Source: Pseudodesulfovibrio profundus (GTDB lineage Bacteria > Desulfobacterota > Desulfovibrionia > Desulfovibrionales > Desulfovibrionaceae). Taken from it: DNA of 64,000 nucleotides. Below the pieces are notes generated by a model. The model was not told the DNA's origin and searched no databases. It worked only from the letters and a program-made list of their open reading frames with translations. Shown here piece after piece: positions 45,163 to 52,558 of this stretch (positions are counted from its first letter, which is position 1; each line of letters begins with the position of its first letter). The translations under genes were made by a program, and so were the position numbers. Location of the stretch: assembly GCF_900217235.1 (NCBI RefSeq), contig NZ_LT907975.1, forward strand, positions 965,001 through 1,029,000, written 5' to 3'.

Positions 45163-45547
45163 TGATATCCTCCGTAAAGATGTCCCTCAAATTATGTTGA
45201 TGAGAGGACATACATGAGGAAACGCAAGAATGGAAGGCCGTTCAATGATTCAAGTCACTCCCTTCGCCATTAAATCAAATAATGTCGTGGGACTACACTG
45301 TAAAAAAAAACGACAACCGACTTGCCTTCCTACACGGCGATATTACTTTGAGTAAACGAAACCCAGGCTGGAAACTCGAAAAAGGGAAATGACGTCCCTT
45401 GATGCTTGGGAAACCATTCGCAACTCGACCCTTAAAAATTCAGGAAGCCCCGATTCACCTATGTTAGCGAGGATAAACACATTTTACTCGAAAACCCTAG
45501 ACAATACGCTAATCATGACTTAAAATCAAACCTAGGTCTCATTTTTT
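45163..45547. other. Long non-coding region upstream of hydAB, first part
   Basis: No supported gene. It should contain the promoter of the leftward hydrogenase operon. A 19-codon frame at 45214 has a GAGAGG upstream but nothing else to support it. The sequence from 45660 to 45855 is also non-coding, with an A/T-rich tract at 45730-45770 that may act as an UP element for hydA. Confidence 0.5.
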
Positions 45548-45561
45548 ATGGAGGAGTACAC

Positions 45562-45615
45562 GTGAATCGCGAGGTTGAATCACACAGTATTAGAATGACC
45601 ATAAAGAGCTCTTAA
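45562..45615 (+). CDS. Possible 17-codon leader peptide
   Basis: GTG start with GGAGG at 45550-45554, spaced 7 nt. It encodes a 17-residue peptide (ends RMTIKSS) and stops 4 nt before a strong terminator. Too short for similarity; it could be a leader peptide or a short independent message. The arrangement of ribosome binding site, short frame and terminator is what supports it. Confidence 0.35.
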   Translation: MNREVESHSIRMTIKSS

Positions 45616-45619
45616 TGCT

Positions 45620-45650
45620 ACCCACTGCACACAAATGCGGTGGGTTCTTT
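45620..45650 (+). terminator. Intrinsic terminator or attenuator upstream of hydAB
   Basis: Stem ACCCACTGCA (45620-45629) with TGCGGTGGGT (45636-45645), 6-nt loop, then TCTTT. It lies 210 bp upstream of hydA. Confidence 0.75.
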
Positions 45651-45859
45651 CATAATTACAGACCATTATGCCGAGAACGACTGAATGTCAAACTCAATAC
45701 CCTTCCAGAGTGAAGGATAACATTTAAAAAAAATTGTTTTAAAAATAATAAAAAATTTCTTTTCGTGTTACCGCGAAAAGGCTATAGAGGTCCCAAAACT
45801 GTCGTCCGTCACTGGTGCCGGTCGACTAGTCTTCAATCCACCCCAGCAAGGAGGGAACT

Positions 45860-47113
45860 ATGCAACAGATTGAAGGCATCATGTACCAAAGCAACGCACC
45901 CAAAGACGTTGATCCGGACTCAATTCTGTTTGTCCAGGTCGACGCCGACAAGTGTGAAGGCTGCGGCGAATGCAACTACGTTTGCCCCACCGGGGTTATC
46001 CAATCAATTAATGATGATGACATTCACGGGGTTGTCGATCCTGCTGCATGCGTCAACTGTGGTCAGTGCCTGACCAGCTGTCCTGTCGGAGCGATCTACG
46101 AGGGCGTTTCCTACCTCGACGAGATCGTCGAAAAGCTCAAGGATCCCGACACCGTTGTCGTTTCCATGCCCGCTCCCGCCGTCCGCTACGGCCTGGGCGA
46201 ATGTTTCGGCGCCCCCACCGGCACCTATGTCGGCGGCAAAATGCACGCTGCACTGCGTGAACTGGGCTTCGATTACATCTGGGACACCGAGTTCGCAGCC
46301 GACGTCACCATCATGGAAGAAGGCACCGAGCTGATTCAGCGCGTGAAAGGCGAAGTGGACGGGCATCCGTTGCCTCAGTTCACCTCTTGCTGCCCCGGCT
46401 GGATCAAGTTCGCTGAGACCTTCTATCCTGACCTGGCTCCCAATCTGTCTACCTGCAAGTCCCCCATCGCAATGCTGGGCGCTCTTGCCAAGACTTACGG
46501 TGCCAAAGAGACAAAGACGGATCCGAAAAAGATCTACACTGTCTCCATCATGCCGTGTATCGCCAAGAAGTACGAGGGCCTGCGCCCCGAACTGAACCAG
46601 AGCGGTTTCCGTGACATTGATGCAACCATCAACACTCGCGAACTGGCTTACCTGATCAAGGAAGCCGGTATCGAATTCAATAGCCTGCCTGATCAGGATC
46701 CCGATCCGATTCTGGGCGAATCCACCGGCGCTGCCACTATCTTCGGCAACAGCGGTGGTGTTATGGAAGCAGCACTTCGTCTTGGTTACGAAGCGCTTTC
46801 CGGCAACAAACTGGACAACCCGGAGATCAAGGTCGTCCGTGCCCACGAAGGCATCAAGACCGCTGACATCGAAGTCCCGAACTTCGGCACTGTCAAAGTT
46901 GCCGTTGCCAGTGGCCTCAAGAACGCTGCCAAACTGTGCGACGAAGTTCGCGCCGGCAAGTCTCCGTACCACTTCATCGAGATCATGACCTGCCCCGGCG
47001 GTTGTGTGAACGGTGGTGGCCAGCCTCTCGATCCCGAGATTCAGGCATCCATGTTCCGCAGCACTGTTGCAAAGATCAACAAGCGCTTCAGAACCCGCAA
47101 GCCGCAAGCATAA
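45860..47113 (+). CDS. hydA: Periplasmic [FeFe] hydrogenase large subunit
   Basis: Catalytic subunit of the Desulfovibrio-type periplasmic hydrogenase, 417 aa. An N-terminal ferredoxin domain has two 4Fe-4S motifs (CEGCGECNYVCPTGV and CVNCGQCLTSCPVGA). The H-cluster domain has TSCCPGW, MPCIAKKYE and EIMTCPGGCVNGGGQ. It lacks its own signal peptide and is exported together with HydB. A strong AAGGAGGG precedes the ATG. It oxidises H2 and donates electrons to cytochrome c3. hydB follows 11 bp downstream. Confidence 0.97.
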   Translation: MQQIEGIMYQSNAPKDVDPDSILFVQVDADKCEGCGECNYVCPTGVIQSINDDDIHGVVDPAACVNCGQCLTSCPVGAIYEGVSYLDEIVEKLKDPDTVVVSMPAPAVRYGLGECFGAPTGTYVGGKMHAALRELGFDYIWDTEFAADVTIMEEGTELIQRVKGEVDGHPLPQFTSCCPGWIKFAETFYPDLAPNLSTCKSPIAMLGALAKTYGAKETKTDPKKIYTVSIMPCIAKKYEGLRPELNQSGFRDIDATINTRELAYLIKEAGIEFNSLPDQDPDPILGESTGAATIFGNSGGVMEAALRLGYEALSGNKLDNPEIKVVRAHEGIKTADIEVPNFGTVKVAVASGLKNAAKLCDEVRAGKSPYHFIEIMTCPGGCVNGGGQPLDPEIQASMFRSTVAKINKRFRTRKPQA

Positions 47114-47124
47114 GGAGCTGAGAG

Positions 47125-47463
47125 ATGAAATTGAACAGACGTGGTTTCTTGAAAACTTGTGGTGTCATGGCCGGTTACGCAGTTCTCGGCTTCAACATGA
47201 CCAAGGAAGCCGTAGCTGCAACCATGCAGTTCGTAGCCCTGCGCCAGAAAGCAGTCTACGACGCAGATGCCAATCCGGCCATCTACGAGTTCCGCAAATC
47301 CCAGGACAACCCCATGGTCAAGAAAATCTACGACCATGAGAACGGTTTCCTGCACGAAGGTCCCTGCGGTCACGAGTCTCACCACCTGCTGCACACCCAC
47401 TACGTGGATCGCAGCAAGAAGCTCGAAGCACTCAAGGCCAAGGGTATCGAACTCTCCCTGTAG
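47125..47463 (+). CDS. hydB: Periplasmic [FeFe] hydrogenase small subunit
   Basis: A 112-aa subunit with a Tat signal peptide (NRRGFLKTCGVMAGYAVL), which takes the folded HydAB complex across the membrane. The mature part wraps around HydA; the segment DNPMVKKIYD and HHLLHTHYVDR match the fused tail of the cytoplasmic enzyme. GGAG lies before the ATG. No strong terminator is seen immediately behind it. Confidence 0.97.
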   Translation: MKLNRRGFLKTCGVMAGYAVLGFNMTKEAVAATMQFVALRQKAVYDADANPAIYEFRKSQDNPMVKKIYDHENGFLHEGPCGHESHHLLHTHYVDRSKKLEALKAKGIELSL

Positions 47464-47632
47464 TAACACGCTAAAACATCGACCTGCGGCTAGGATATAG
47501 TCTGACCCAAGGGCCGATTTCTTCTTCACACCCCGCCATACATCCATAATCATTATTACATTATGTGCTGACCACCGGTACATAAAGTATCACTATTTCT
47601 TTTTTCGTATACATATAGTGCCATTTTTCTCC
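47464..47632. other. Non-coding region between hydB and the maturation-operon promoter
   Basis: No gene. The 3' end of the hydAB message should lie here, but I see no clear intrinsic terminator. The sequence from ~47550 on is AT-rich and leads into the promoter. Confidence 0.5.
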
Positions 47633-47661
47633 TTGATTCATCAATCGATTTGCACTATAGA
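47633..47661 (+). promoter_or_regulatory. Sigma-70-type promoter of the maturation operon
   Basis: TTGATT (47633-47638) and TATAGA (47656-47661) are separated by 17 bp. Start expected near 47668. Confidence 0.6.
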
Positions 47662-47667
47662 TAATCC

Positions 47668-47835
47668 CTAGAACACCTCCGTAATAGGAGACCATCTACC
47701 TGCGGGAAGGGCACGCCTAACCCCAGGGTGGAAGCCCGTTCGAGGACAGCCTGTATGCAGGTAAAAACCGTTGTCCAAGGGCTCCTACCTGTCCCACACG
47801 TAGATAGCCCGGGGAGTGCTAACCCCGGGCTTTTT
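47668..47835 (+). ncRNA. Structured leader RNA of the H-cluster maturation operon (family not assigned)
   Basis: About 165 nt between a promoter and an intrinsic terminator, then a coding region 35 nt later. Pairings seen: ATCTAC (47694-47699) with GTAGAT (47800-47805); AGCCC (47733-47737) with GGGCT (47779-47783); GGACA with TGTCC inside it; CCTG-TATG-CAGG as apical hairpin. The segment AGGAG (47686-47690) can pair with upstream CCTCC or with CTCCT at 47782-47786, so two alternative folds exist. CTAACCCC occurs twice (47718-47725 and 47819-47826), the second copy within the terminator's loop and 3' arm. This suggests a terminator/antiterminator switch. It does not match the SRP, tmRNA, B12, TPP or c-di-GMP consensus that I know. 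A stand-alone 6S-like RNA is the main alternative. Confidence 0.55.
47807..47835 (+). terminator. Intrinsic terminator/attenuator before the maturation genes
   Basis: Stem GCCCGGGG (47807-47814) with CCCCGGGC (47823-47830) and five T. The regulator gene starts at 47870, so read-through must occur or a second promoter must exist. Confidence 0.92.
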
Positions 47836-47869
47836 CGTAAAGAAAAAACGTAAATCAAAGGGACAACGC

Positions 47870-48112
47870 ATGGAAAAACGGCTCGGCATTATCGGCATTT
47901 TCATTCAGGACAGGGACAAATCCGCTCCCGAAGTCAATAAAATCATCGGCGAAAACTCCGACATCGTGGTCGGCCGCATCGGCATTCCTTTCAGAGAGAG
48001 AGGAGTCAATGTCATTGGCTTGATCATCGAAGCGACGACCGATGAACTGGGTGCAATGACAGGCAAGCTGGGAATGCTTGGCGGCGTGCGTGTTAAATCA
48101 TTACTGACGTAA
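47870..48112 (+). CDS. TM1266-type iron-only hydrogenase system regulator
   Basis: An 80-aa ACT-like protein, from the ATG at 47870 with AAAGGGA upstream. It reads EKRLGIIGIFIQDRDKSAPE, then IVVGRIGIPFRERGVNVIGL and ends GKLGMLGGVRVKSLLT, typical of the putative regulator found with H-cluster maturation genes. A small ligand-binding role is assumed from the fold; the ligand is unknown. It is first in the maturation operon, 11 bp ahead of hydG. Confidence 0.88.
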   Translation: MEKRLGIIGIFIQDRDKSAPEVNKIIGENSDIVVGRIGIPFRERGVNVIGLIIEATTDELGAMTGKLGMLGGVRVKSLLT

Positions 48113-48123
48113 CGGGGGACGGA

Positions 48124-49548
48124 ATGAAACAGGATTACAATGCAACGGATGAACTGACAAATTTTATCGATGAAGACTTAATATGGAGCGAAATAGCCGA
48201 AGCGGAGAAAGCTGACAAGGCGCAGGTTCGCGACATCATCGCCAAGGCCTTGGAACGCAATGGCCTCACGCCTGCCGAAACCGCCATTCTGCTCAAAAAC
48301 CAGGACAAGGACCTGGATGAAGAGATATTCGACGCGGCCAAATCCATCAAGAAAGGCATCTATGGCAACCGCCTGGTGCTCTTTGCTCCGCTCTACATCA
48401 CCAACGAATGCGGCAACCAGTGTGAGTACTGTGGTTTCAATGCCAAAAACCGCTCCCTCCAACGCCGCACCCTCACCAGCGAAGAGATTCATAAAGAAGT
48501 CGAAGTGCTGGAAAAGCAAGGCCACAAGCGCCTCCTGCTCGTTTACGGTGAACACCCGAAACATGATGCGGACTGGATCGCCCAGACCGTCAGGGATGTC
48601 TACTCCGTTACTTCCGGCAAAAGTGGCGAGATTCGTCGAGTCAACATCAACTGTGCACCGCTTGATGTTGAAGGGTTCCGAAAACTGCACGAAGTAGGTA
48701 TTGGCACCTATCAGTGTTTTCAGGAAACCTACCACACCGAGACCTACAAAAAGCTGCACACTGGTGGACGGAAGACTGACTTCCTGTGGCGACTGCACAC
48801 CATGCACCGTGCTATGGAAGCCGGGATTGATGACGTAGGCATGGGTACCCTGTTCGGCCTGCACGACACCACATTTGAGGTACTCGGGCTCTTGCACCAC
48901 TGTAGGCAGCTTGAGCGCGACCACGGTGTCGGGCCACACACCATTTCATTCCCCCGCCTCGAACCGGCCCTCGGCTCGGAAATCGCCTTTAACCCGCCCT
49001 ATCCGACCTCCGGTCATGAGTTCAAAAAGATCGTTGCAGTCCTACGTTTGGCCGTGCCGTACACCGGTCTCATTTTGACCACACGCGAGAACGCCGAGTT
49101 CCGCCGGGAATTGATCGAAGTCGGTGTTTCACAGCTCTCGGCCGGGTCCAGAACCTATCCGGGTGCATACAGTGATCCCGAATATGATCGCCCTGATGTG
49201 CAGCAGTTCTGCATTGGCGACAACCGCTCTCTCGATGAAATCATCCTCTCCATTGCCGGAGAGCACGGATACGTTCCTTCATGGTGTACTGCATGCTACC
49301 GCATGGGCCGTACAGGCGACCACTTCATGGAACTTGCCAAAACCGGTTTCATTCAGAAGTTCTGTCTCCCCAACGGCTTGCTGACCTTCAAGGAATACCT
49401 GGAAGACTATGCTTCCGAGGAAACGCGAAAGGCAGGTAACGAGCTCATCCAGCGGGAAGTGGAATCCTACGATGATCCCAAAAGGAAGAAGATTCTCATG
49501 GATCGTCTGGCCCGCATGGAAGCCGGAGAACGGGACCTCTACATCTAG
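48124..49548 (+). CDS. hydG: [FeFe] hydrogenase maturase HydG (tyrosine lyase)
   Basis: Radical SAM enzyme of 474 aa that cleaves tyrosine to p-cresol and builds an Fe(CO)(CN) synthon for the H-cluster. The radical SAM motif is CGNQCEYCGF (C-x3-C-x2-C). The C-terminal auxiliary cluster site is WCTACYRMG with a later Cys in FIQKFCLPNG. The SAM/substrate regions RRVNINCAPLDVEGFR and GIGTYQCFQETYH are family-typical. A GGGGGA ribosome binding site precedes the ATG. aspA starts 9 bp downstream. Confidence 0.97.
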   Translation: MKQDYNATDELTNFIDEDLIWSEIAEAEKADKAQVRDIIAKALERNGLTPAETAILLKNQDKDLDEEIFDAAKSIKKGIYGNRLVLFAPLYITNECGNQCEYCGFNAKNRSLQRRTLTSEEIHKEVEVLEKQGHKRLLLVYGEHPKHDADWIAQTVRDVYSVTSGKSGEIRRVNINCAPLDVEGFRKLHEVGIGTYQCFQETYHTETYKKLHTGGRKTDFLWRLHTMHRAMEAGIDDVGMGTLFGLHDTTFEVLGLLHHCRQLERDHGVGPHTISFPRLEPALGSEIAFNPPYPTSGHEFKKIVAVLRLAVPYTGLILTTRENAEFRRELIEVGVSQLSAGSRTYPGAYSDPEYDRPDVQQFCIGDNRSLDEIILSIAGEHGYVPSWCTACYRMGRTGDHFMELAKTGFIQKFCLPNGLLTFKEYLEDYASEETRKAGNELIQREVESYDDPKRKKILMDRLARMEAGERDLYI

Positions 49549-49557
49549 GACACCATC

Positions 49558-50994
49558 ATGAACAGCCACGACACGCCCATACGACATGAGCGGGATTCGC
49601 TTGGCACATTGGAAATACCACGCACAGCCTATTACGGCATCCATACGATGCGGGCTGTGCGTAACTTTCCATTTTCCGGCTACAGCCTGCCCCGCCCCTT
49701 CATCAAGGCTTTGGCGCAGGTGAAGCAGGCATGTGCGGAGACCAATAAAGCCCAGGGATACCTTGAACAGAAGCAATGTGACGCAATCATTGCCGCGTGC
49801 AAGGAGCTGGAAAGCGGCGCCCTTGATGAGCACATCATTGTCGACGCATTCCAGGGCGGTGCCGGGACATCGACAAACATGAACGTCAACGAGGTCCTGG
49901 CCAACCGAGCCATTGAAATCCTCGGCGGTGAACCGGGCGACTATGAAATAGTCCACCCCATACATCATGTGAACATGCACCAGTCCACCAATGATGTGTA
50001 TCCGACCGCCTTCAAGGTCGCGACCCTCTCATTGCTGACAGAACTGGAAAAGCACGTCGCTAGGCTTCAGGAAGTTCTTCAGACCAAGGAAGACGAGTTC
50101 CGCGATGTAGTCAAAGTCGGCCGCACCGAATTGACGGATGCGGTCCCCATGACCCTTGGCATGACCTTCGGGGCCTTTGCCGATGCCATTGCCCGTGACC
50201 GCTGGCGCATATTCAAATGTCGCGAGCGCATCAAAAAGGTCAACCTCGGCGGCACTGCCATCGGAACCGGACTGGGCGCTCCACGCGATTACGTCCTGAA
50301 AGTAACGGAATCCCTCCGTCACATATGCGGCCTGCCCGTTTCCCGAGCAGAGAATCTGCTGGACGCCACACAGAACATGGACGCGCCCGTCGAGGTCTCA
50401 GGCATGCTCAAGGCGTATGCAGCCAATCTCATGAAGATCGCATCAGATATTCGCCTGATGAGCAGCGGTCCCGCTGCCGGTCTGGGAGAAATCACCCTTC
50501 CCGCGCTTCAATCCGGGTCATCGATCATGGCCGGGAAGATCAACCCCGTCATGCCGGAAGCGATCACCCAAGTGGCGCTCAGGGTAATGGGCAATGACCA
50601 GACGCTTGGTATTGCCGCAGGCATGGGCCAACTGGAATTGAACCACCTCATGCCGATGATTTGTCACACGCTGCTCGAATCCCTGACCCTGCTTGTCAAT
50701 GCCACCGGCAGCTTCTCCAGAGACTGCATTGCAGGCATCGAAGCCAATGCTGCCCGTTGTTCCGAACAGGTGGATCAAAGCAATGCGCTGGCAACGGTGC
50801 TCGTGCCGGTATTGGGATATGCCAAGGTGGAGAAGATTGTCGCCGACGCAAAGCAGTCGGGCAGATCGGTCAGTGAAGAGATCATCAGCCAGGGCATCGC
50901 ATCCCGGGAGACCATTGACACCCTGCTCTCCCCGCGACGACTGTGCAAGATGGGCTATACACCGGATGAGTTTGACGGAGTTTCCAGAACATGA
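49558..50994 (+). CDS. aspA: Aspartate ammonia-lyase
   Basis: Aspartase of 478 aa (the usual length) converting L-aspartate to fumarate and ammonium. It contains the fumarase/aspartase signature GSSIMAGKINPVMPE with the catalytic Ser loop, HHVNMHQSTNDVYPTAFK, and GTSTNMNVNEVLANRA. It sits between hydG and the unassigned 189-aa gene, so it is part of the maturation operon. Supply of ammonium for the azadithiolate bridge is an inference from context. Its stop overlaps the next start. Confidence 0.93.
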   Translation: MNSHDTPIRHERDSLGTLEIPRTAYYGIHTMRAVRNFPFSGYSLPRPFIKALAQVKQACAETNKAQGYLEQKQCDAIIAACKELESGALDEHIIVDAFQGGAGTSTNMNVNEVLANRAIEILGGEPGDYEIVHPIHHVNMHQSTNDVYPTAFKVATLSLLTELEKHVARLQEVLQTKEDEFRDVVKVGRTELTDAVPMTLGMTFGAFADAIARDRWRIFKCRERIKKVNLGGTAIGTGLGAPRDYVLKVTESLRHICGLPVSRAENLLDATQNMDAPVEVSGMLKAYAANLMKIASDIRLMSSGPAAGLGEITLPALQSGSSIMAGKINPVMPEAITQVALRVMGNDQTLGIAAGMGQLELNHLMPMICHTLLESLTLLVNATGSFSRDCIAGIEANAARCSEQVDQSNALATVLVPVLGYAKVEKIVADAKQSGRSVSEEIISQGIASRETIDTLLSPRRLCKMGYTPDEFDGVSRT

Positions 50995-51560
50995 TGCAAA
51001 TTGTTGCAGGCATAGATGCCCTGGATATCCCTGCTCTCATTGCAGAGAGCAACCGAAAGATCCTCCTTCACGCCGCAGTGTACGGCCCTTTTGCCCAATC
51101 GGCGCCCCACTGCGAGGCGTTTGCCAAGGCACTCAGAAAAAACGACTTTGAACGACTGGACATCATCGCCCTTCAGGACGATCAGCCGTGGGTACCCTCG
51201 TTTTTTCAGGCACTACGTCCTCAATCAACGCCCGACGAGCAACTGAAAACCATCAATGCGTCACTACGGTTCATTGAGGATTTGGAAGAAGCGTACCCGG
51301 AACGTGTTCATCTGTACCCACTCAGGACCTTTCCCTGCCAACCGATTCTGGTCATCGACGACACTGTCATTTTCGGCCAGTACGCACATTGCTCAACCCA
51401 TGCTGCACACGGGGCTTGGGGAATGATCAAAACAGATGTGCGCAAGCTCTTTGACTGGGCAGAGGCAAACGACATCCCATCGTCTGCCACCAATGAAGAA
51501 ATCGCCGCATACCGACTGATAGCAGAATGCAGACATGCCATGAACGGAGGAAGACAATGA
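50991..51560 (+). CDS. Unassigned protein in the H-cluster maturation operon
   Basis: A 189-aa soluble protein with no signal peptide or membrane segment. Its ATG overlaps the aspA stop (ATGATG) and its own stop overlaps the hydE start (ATGA), so translation is coupled on both sides. Visible features: an alpha/beta start (ILLHAAVYGPFAQSAPHCEA), a middle segment (LDIIALQDDQPWVPSFFQAL) and a Cys/His-rich segment, FPCQPILVIDDTVIFGQYAHC, followed by STHAAHG. The last part looks loosely like the phospholipase D/HKD-type strand-loop VIDD-x4-GQYAHC, but no complete motif is present. Function unknown; context points to H-cluster assembly or its control. Confidence 0.85.
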   Translation: MMQIVAGIDALDIPALIAESNRKILLHAAVYGPFAQSAPHCEAFAKALRKNDFERLDIIALQDDQPWVPSFFQALRPQSTPDEQLKTINASLRFIEDLEEAYPERVHLYPLRTFPCQPILVIDDTVIFGQYAHCSTHAAHGAWGMIKTDVRKLFDWAEANDIPSSATNEEIAAYRLIAECRHAMNGGRQ

Positions 51561-52558
51561 CACAATTGACCCGAAAGGAAATGCTCGATTTCCTTGAAGG
51601 ACGTAATGATTCCGAGCTGTTTGCCCATGCGGCCGCAGTCAAGAATCAGGTATTTGGCCAGGATGTCTTCATTCGTGCGGTCACCGAATTTTCCAACTAC
51701 TGCAACAAGCGTTGCCAGTATTGCGGCCTTCGTGCTCCCAACCGGGAGATTGATCGTTACCGTATGCCTCGGGAGACCATCCTTGACGCAGTAGAAGCCG
51801 CTGCAAACAACAACGTAGGGACTATTGTCCTGCAATCAGGCGACGACTTTCACTACACGACTGAATTTATTGGTGAGATAATCCAGACGATCCGTTCCCG
51901 GCACGACATAGCCATCACGCTGTCTGTTGGGGATCGCAAAATAAGCGAATATGCCTACTGGCGTGAATGCGGCGCTGATCGCTGTCTGGTGAAGCTGGAA
52001 ACCACCGACCCGGAACTCTATGCTCGCTACCGGATTGGCGAACAGTTCTCCGACAGGCTGGAACGGGTCGATGCGCTCAGGGAGCAAGGGTATGAAGTCG
52101 GATCAGGCGTCATCATCGGCCTTCCGGGGATGACAGTGGAAACAACGCTGAACGACATTGTGTATCTGTCCGATCTCGACCTGGACATGATAGCGGCAGG
52201 CCCGTTCATCCCACACCCGCAGACGCCGCTTGCCGATGCGTCTATCGGCAGCATCCCGCTTTCCCATCGGGTAACTGCCCTTTTGCGCATACTCAATCCC
52301 GGAGTCAACATTCCGTCTACTTCTGCGCTCAGCGCCCTGAACCCTGAAAGTCAGGGGCAAGCGCTCTTGAGAGGATGTAATGTCCTCATGCCCTCACTGA
52401 CTCCCGAAGAGCACCGATCCAAGTACACCATTTACCCCGGTAAAAACGAAAACCATGCAACGGCTACAGCCTCCCTTGCCGCGGCAAAGGACATGATCCG
52501 CTCACTCGGTCTCACACCGTCTTCATCCAAAGGTTTTTCAAAGAGGAATCAAGTATGA
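51557..52558 (+). CDS. hydE: [FeFe] hydrogenase maturase HydE
   Basis: Radical SAM enzyme, about 333 aa from the ATG at 51557, with a GGAGG-type ribosome binding site inside the preceding gene; an upstream in-frame ATG (51527) is not used. The cluster motif is FSNYCNKRCQYCGLR (C-x3-C-x2-C). Family stretches are TIVLQSGDDFHY, GCDRCLVKLETTDPELY-like (GADRCLVKLETTDPELY) and GSGVIIGLPGMTVETTL. It processes the HydG synthon on the way to the azadithiolate-bridged cluster. It overlaps hydF by four bases. Confidence 0.97.
   Translation: MTQLTRKEMLDFLEGRNDSELFAHAAAVKNQVFGQDVFIRAVTEFSNYCNKRCQYCGLRAPNREIDRYRMPRETILDAVEAAANNNVGTIVLQSGDDFHYTTEFIGEIIQTIRSRHDIAITLSVGDRKISEYAYWRECGADRCLVKLETTDPELYARYRIGEQFSDRLERVDALREQGYEVGSGVIIGLPGMTVETTLNDIVYLSDLDLDMIAAGPFIPHPQTPLADASIGSIPLSHRVTALLRILNPGVNIPSTSALSALNPESQGQALLRGCNVLMPSLTPEEHRSKYTIYPGKNENHATATASLAAAKDMIRSLGLTPSSSKGFSKRNQV

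Noticed and set aside
45214-45273. A 19-codon frame upstream of the cytoplasmic hydrogenase operon
   Set aside because: Has GAGAGG upstream but no terminator, overlap or other context; too weak to call.
46004-47107. A 367-aa open frame opposite hydA
   Set aside because: Antisense to the catalytic subunit with no recognisable domain; a shadow of the GC-biased third position.
47668-47835. SRP RNA, tmRNA or RNase P RNA
   Set aside because: The conserved SRP loop, the tmRNA tRNA-like ends and the RNase P core are all absent. 6S RNA could not be excluded and is kept as the alternative.
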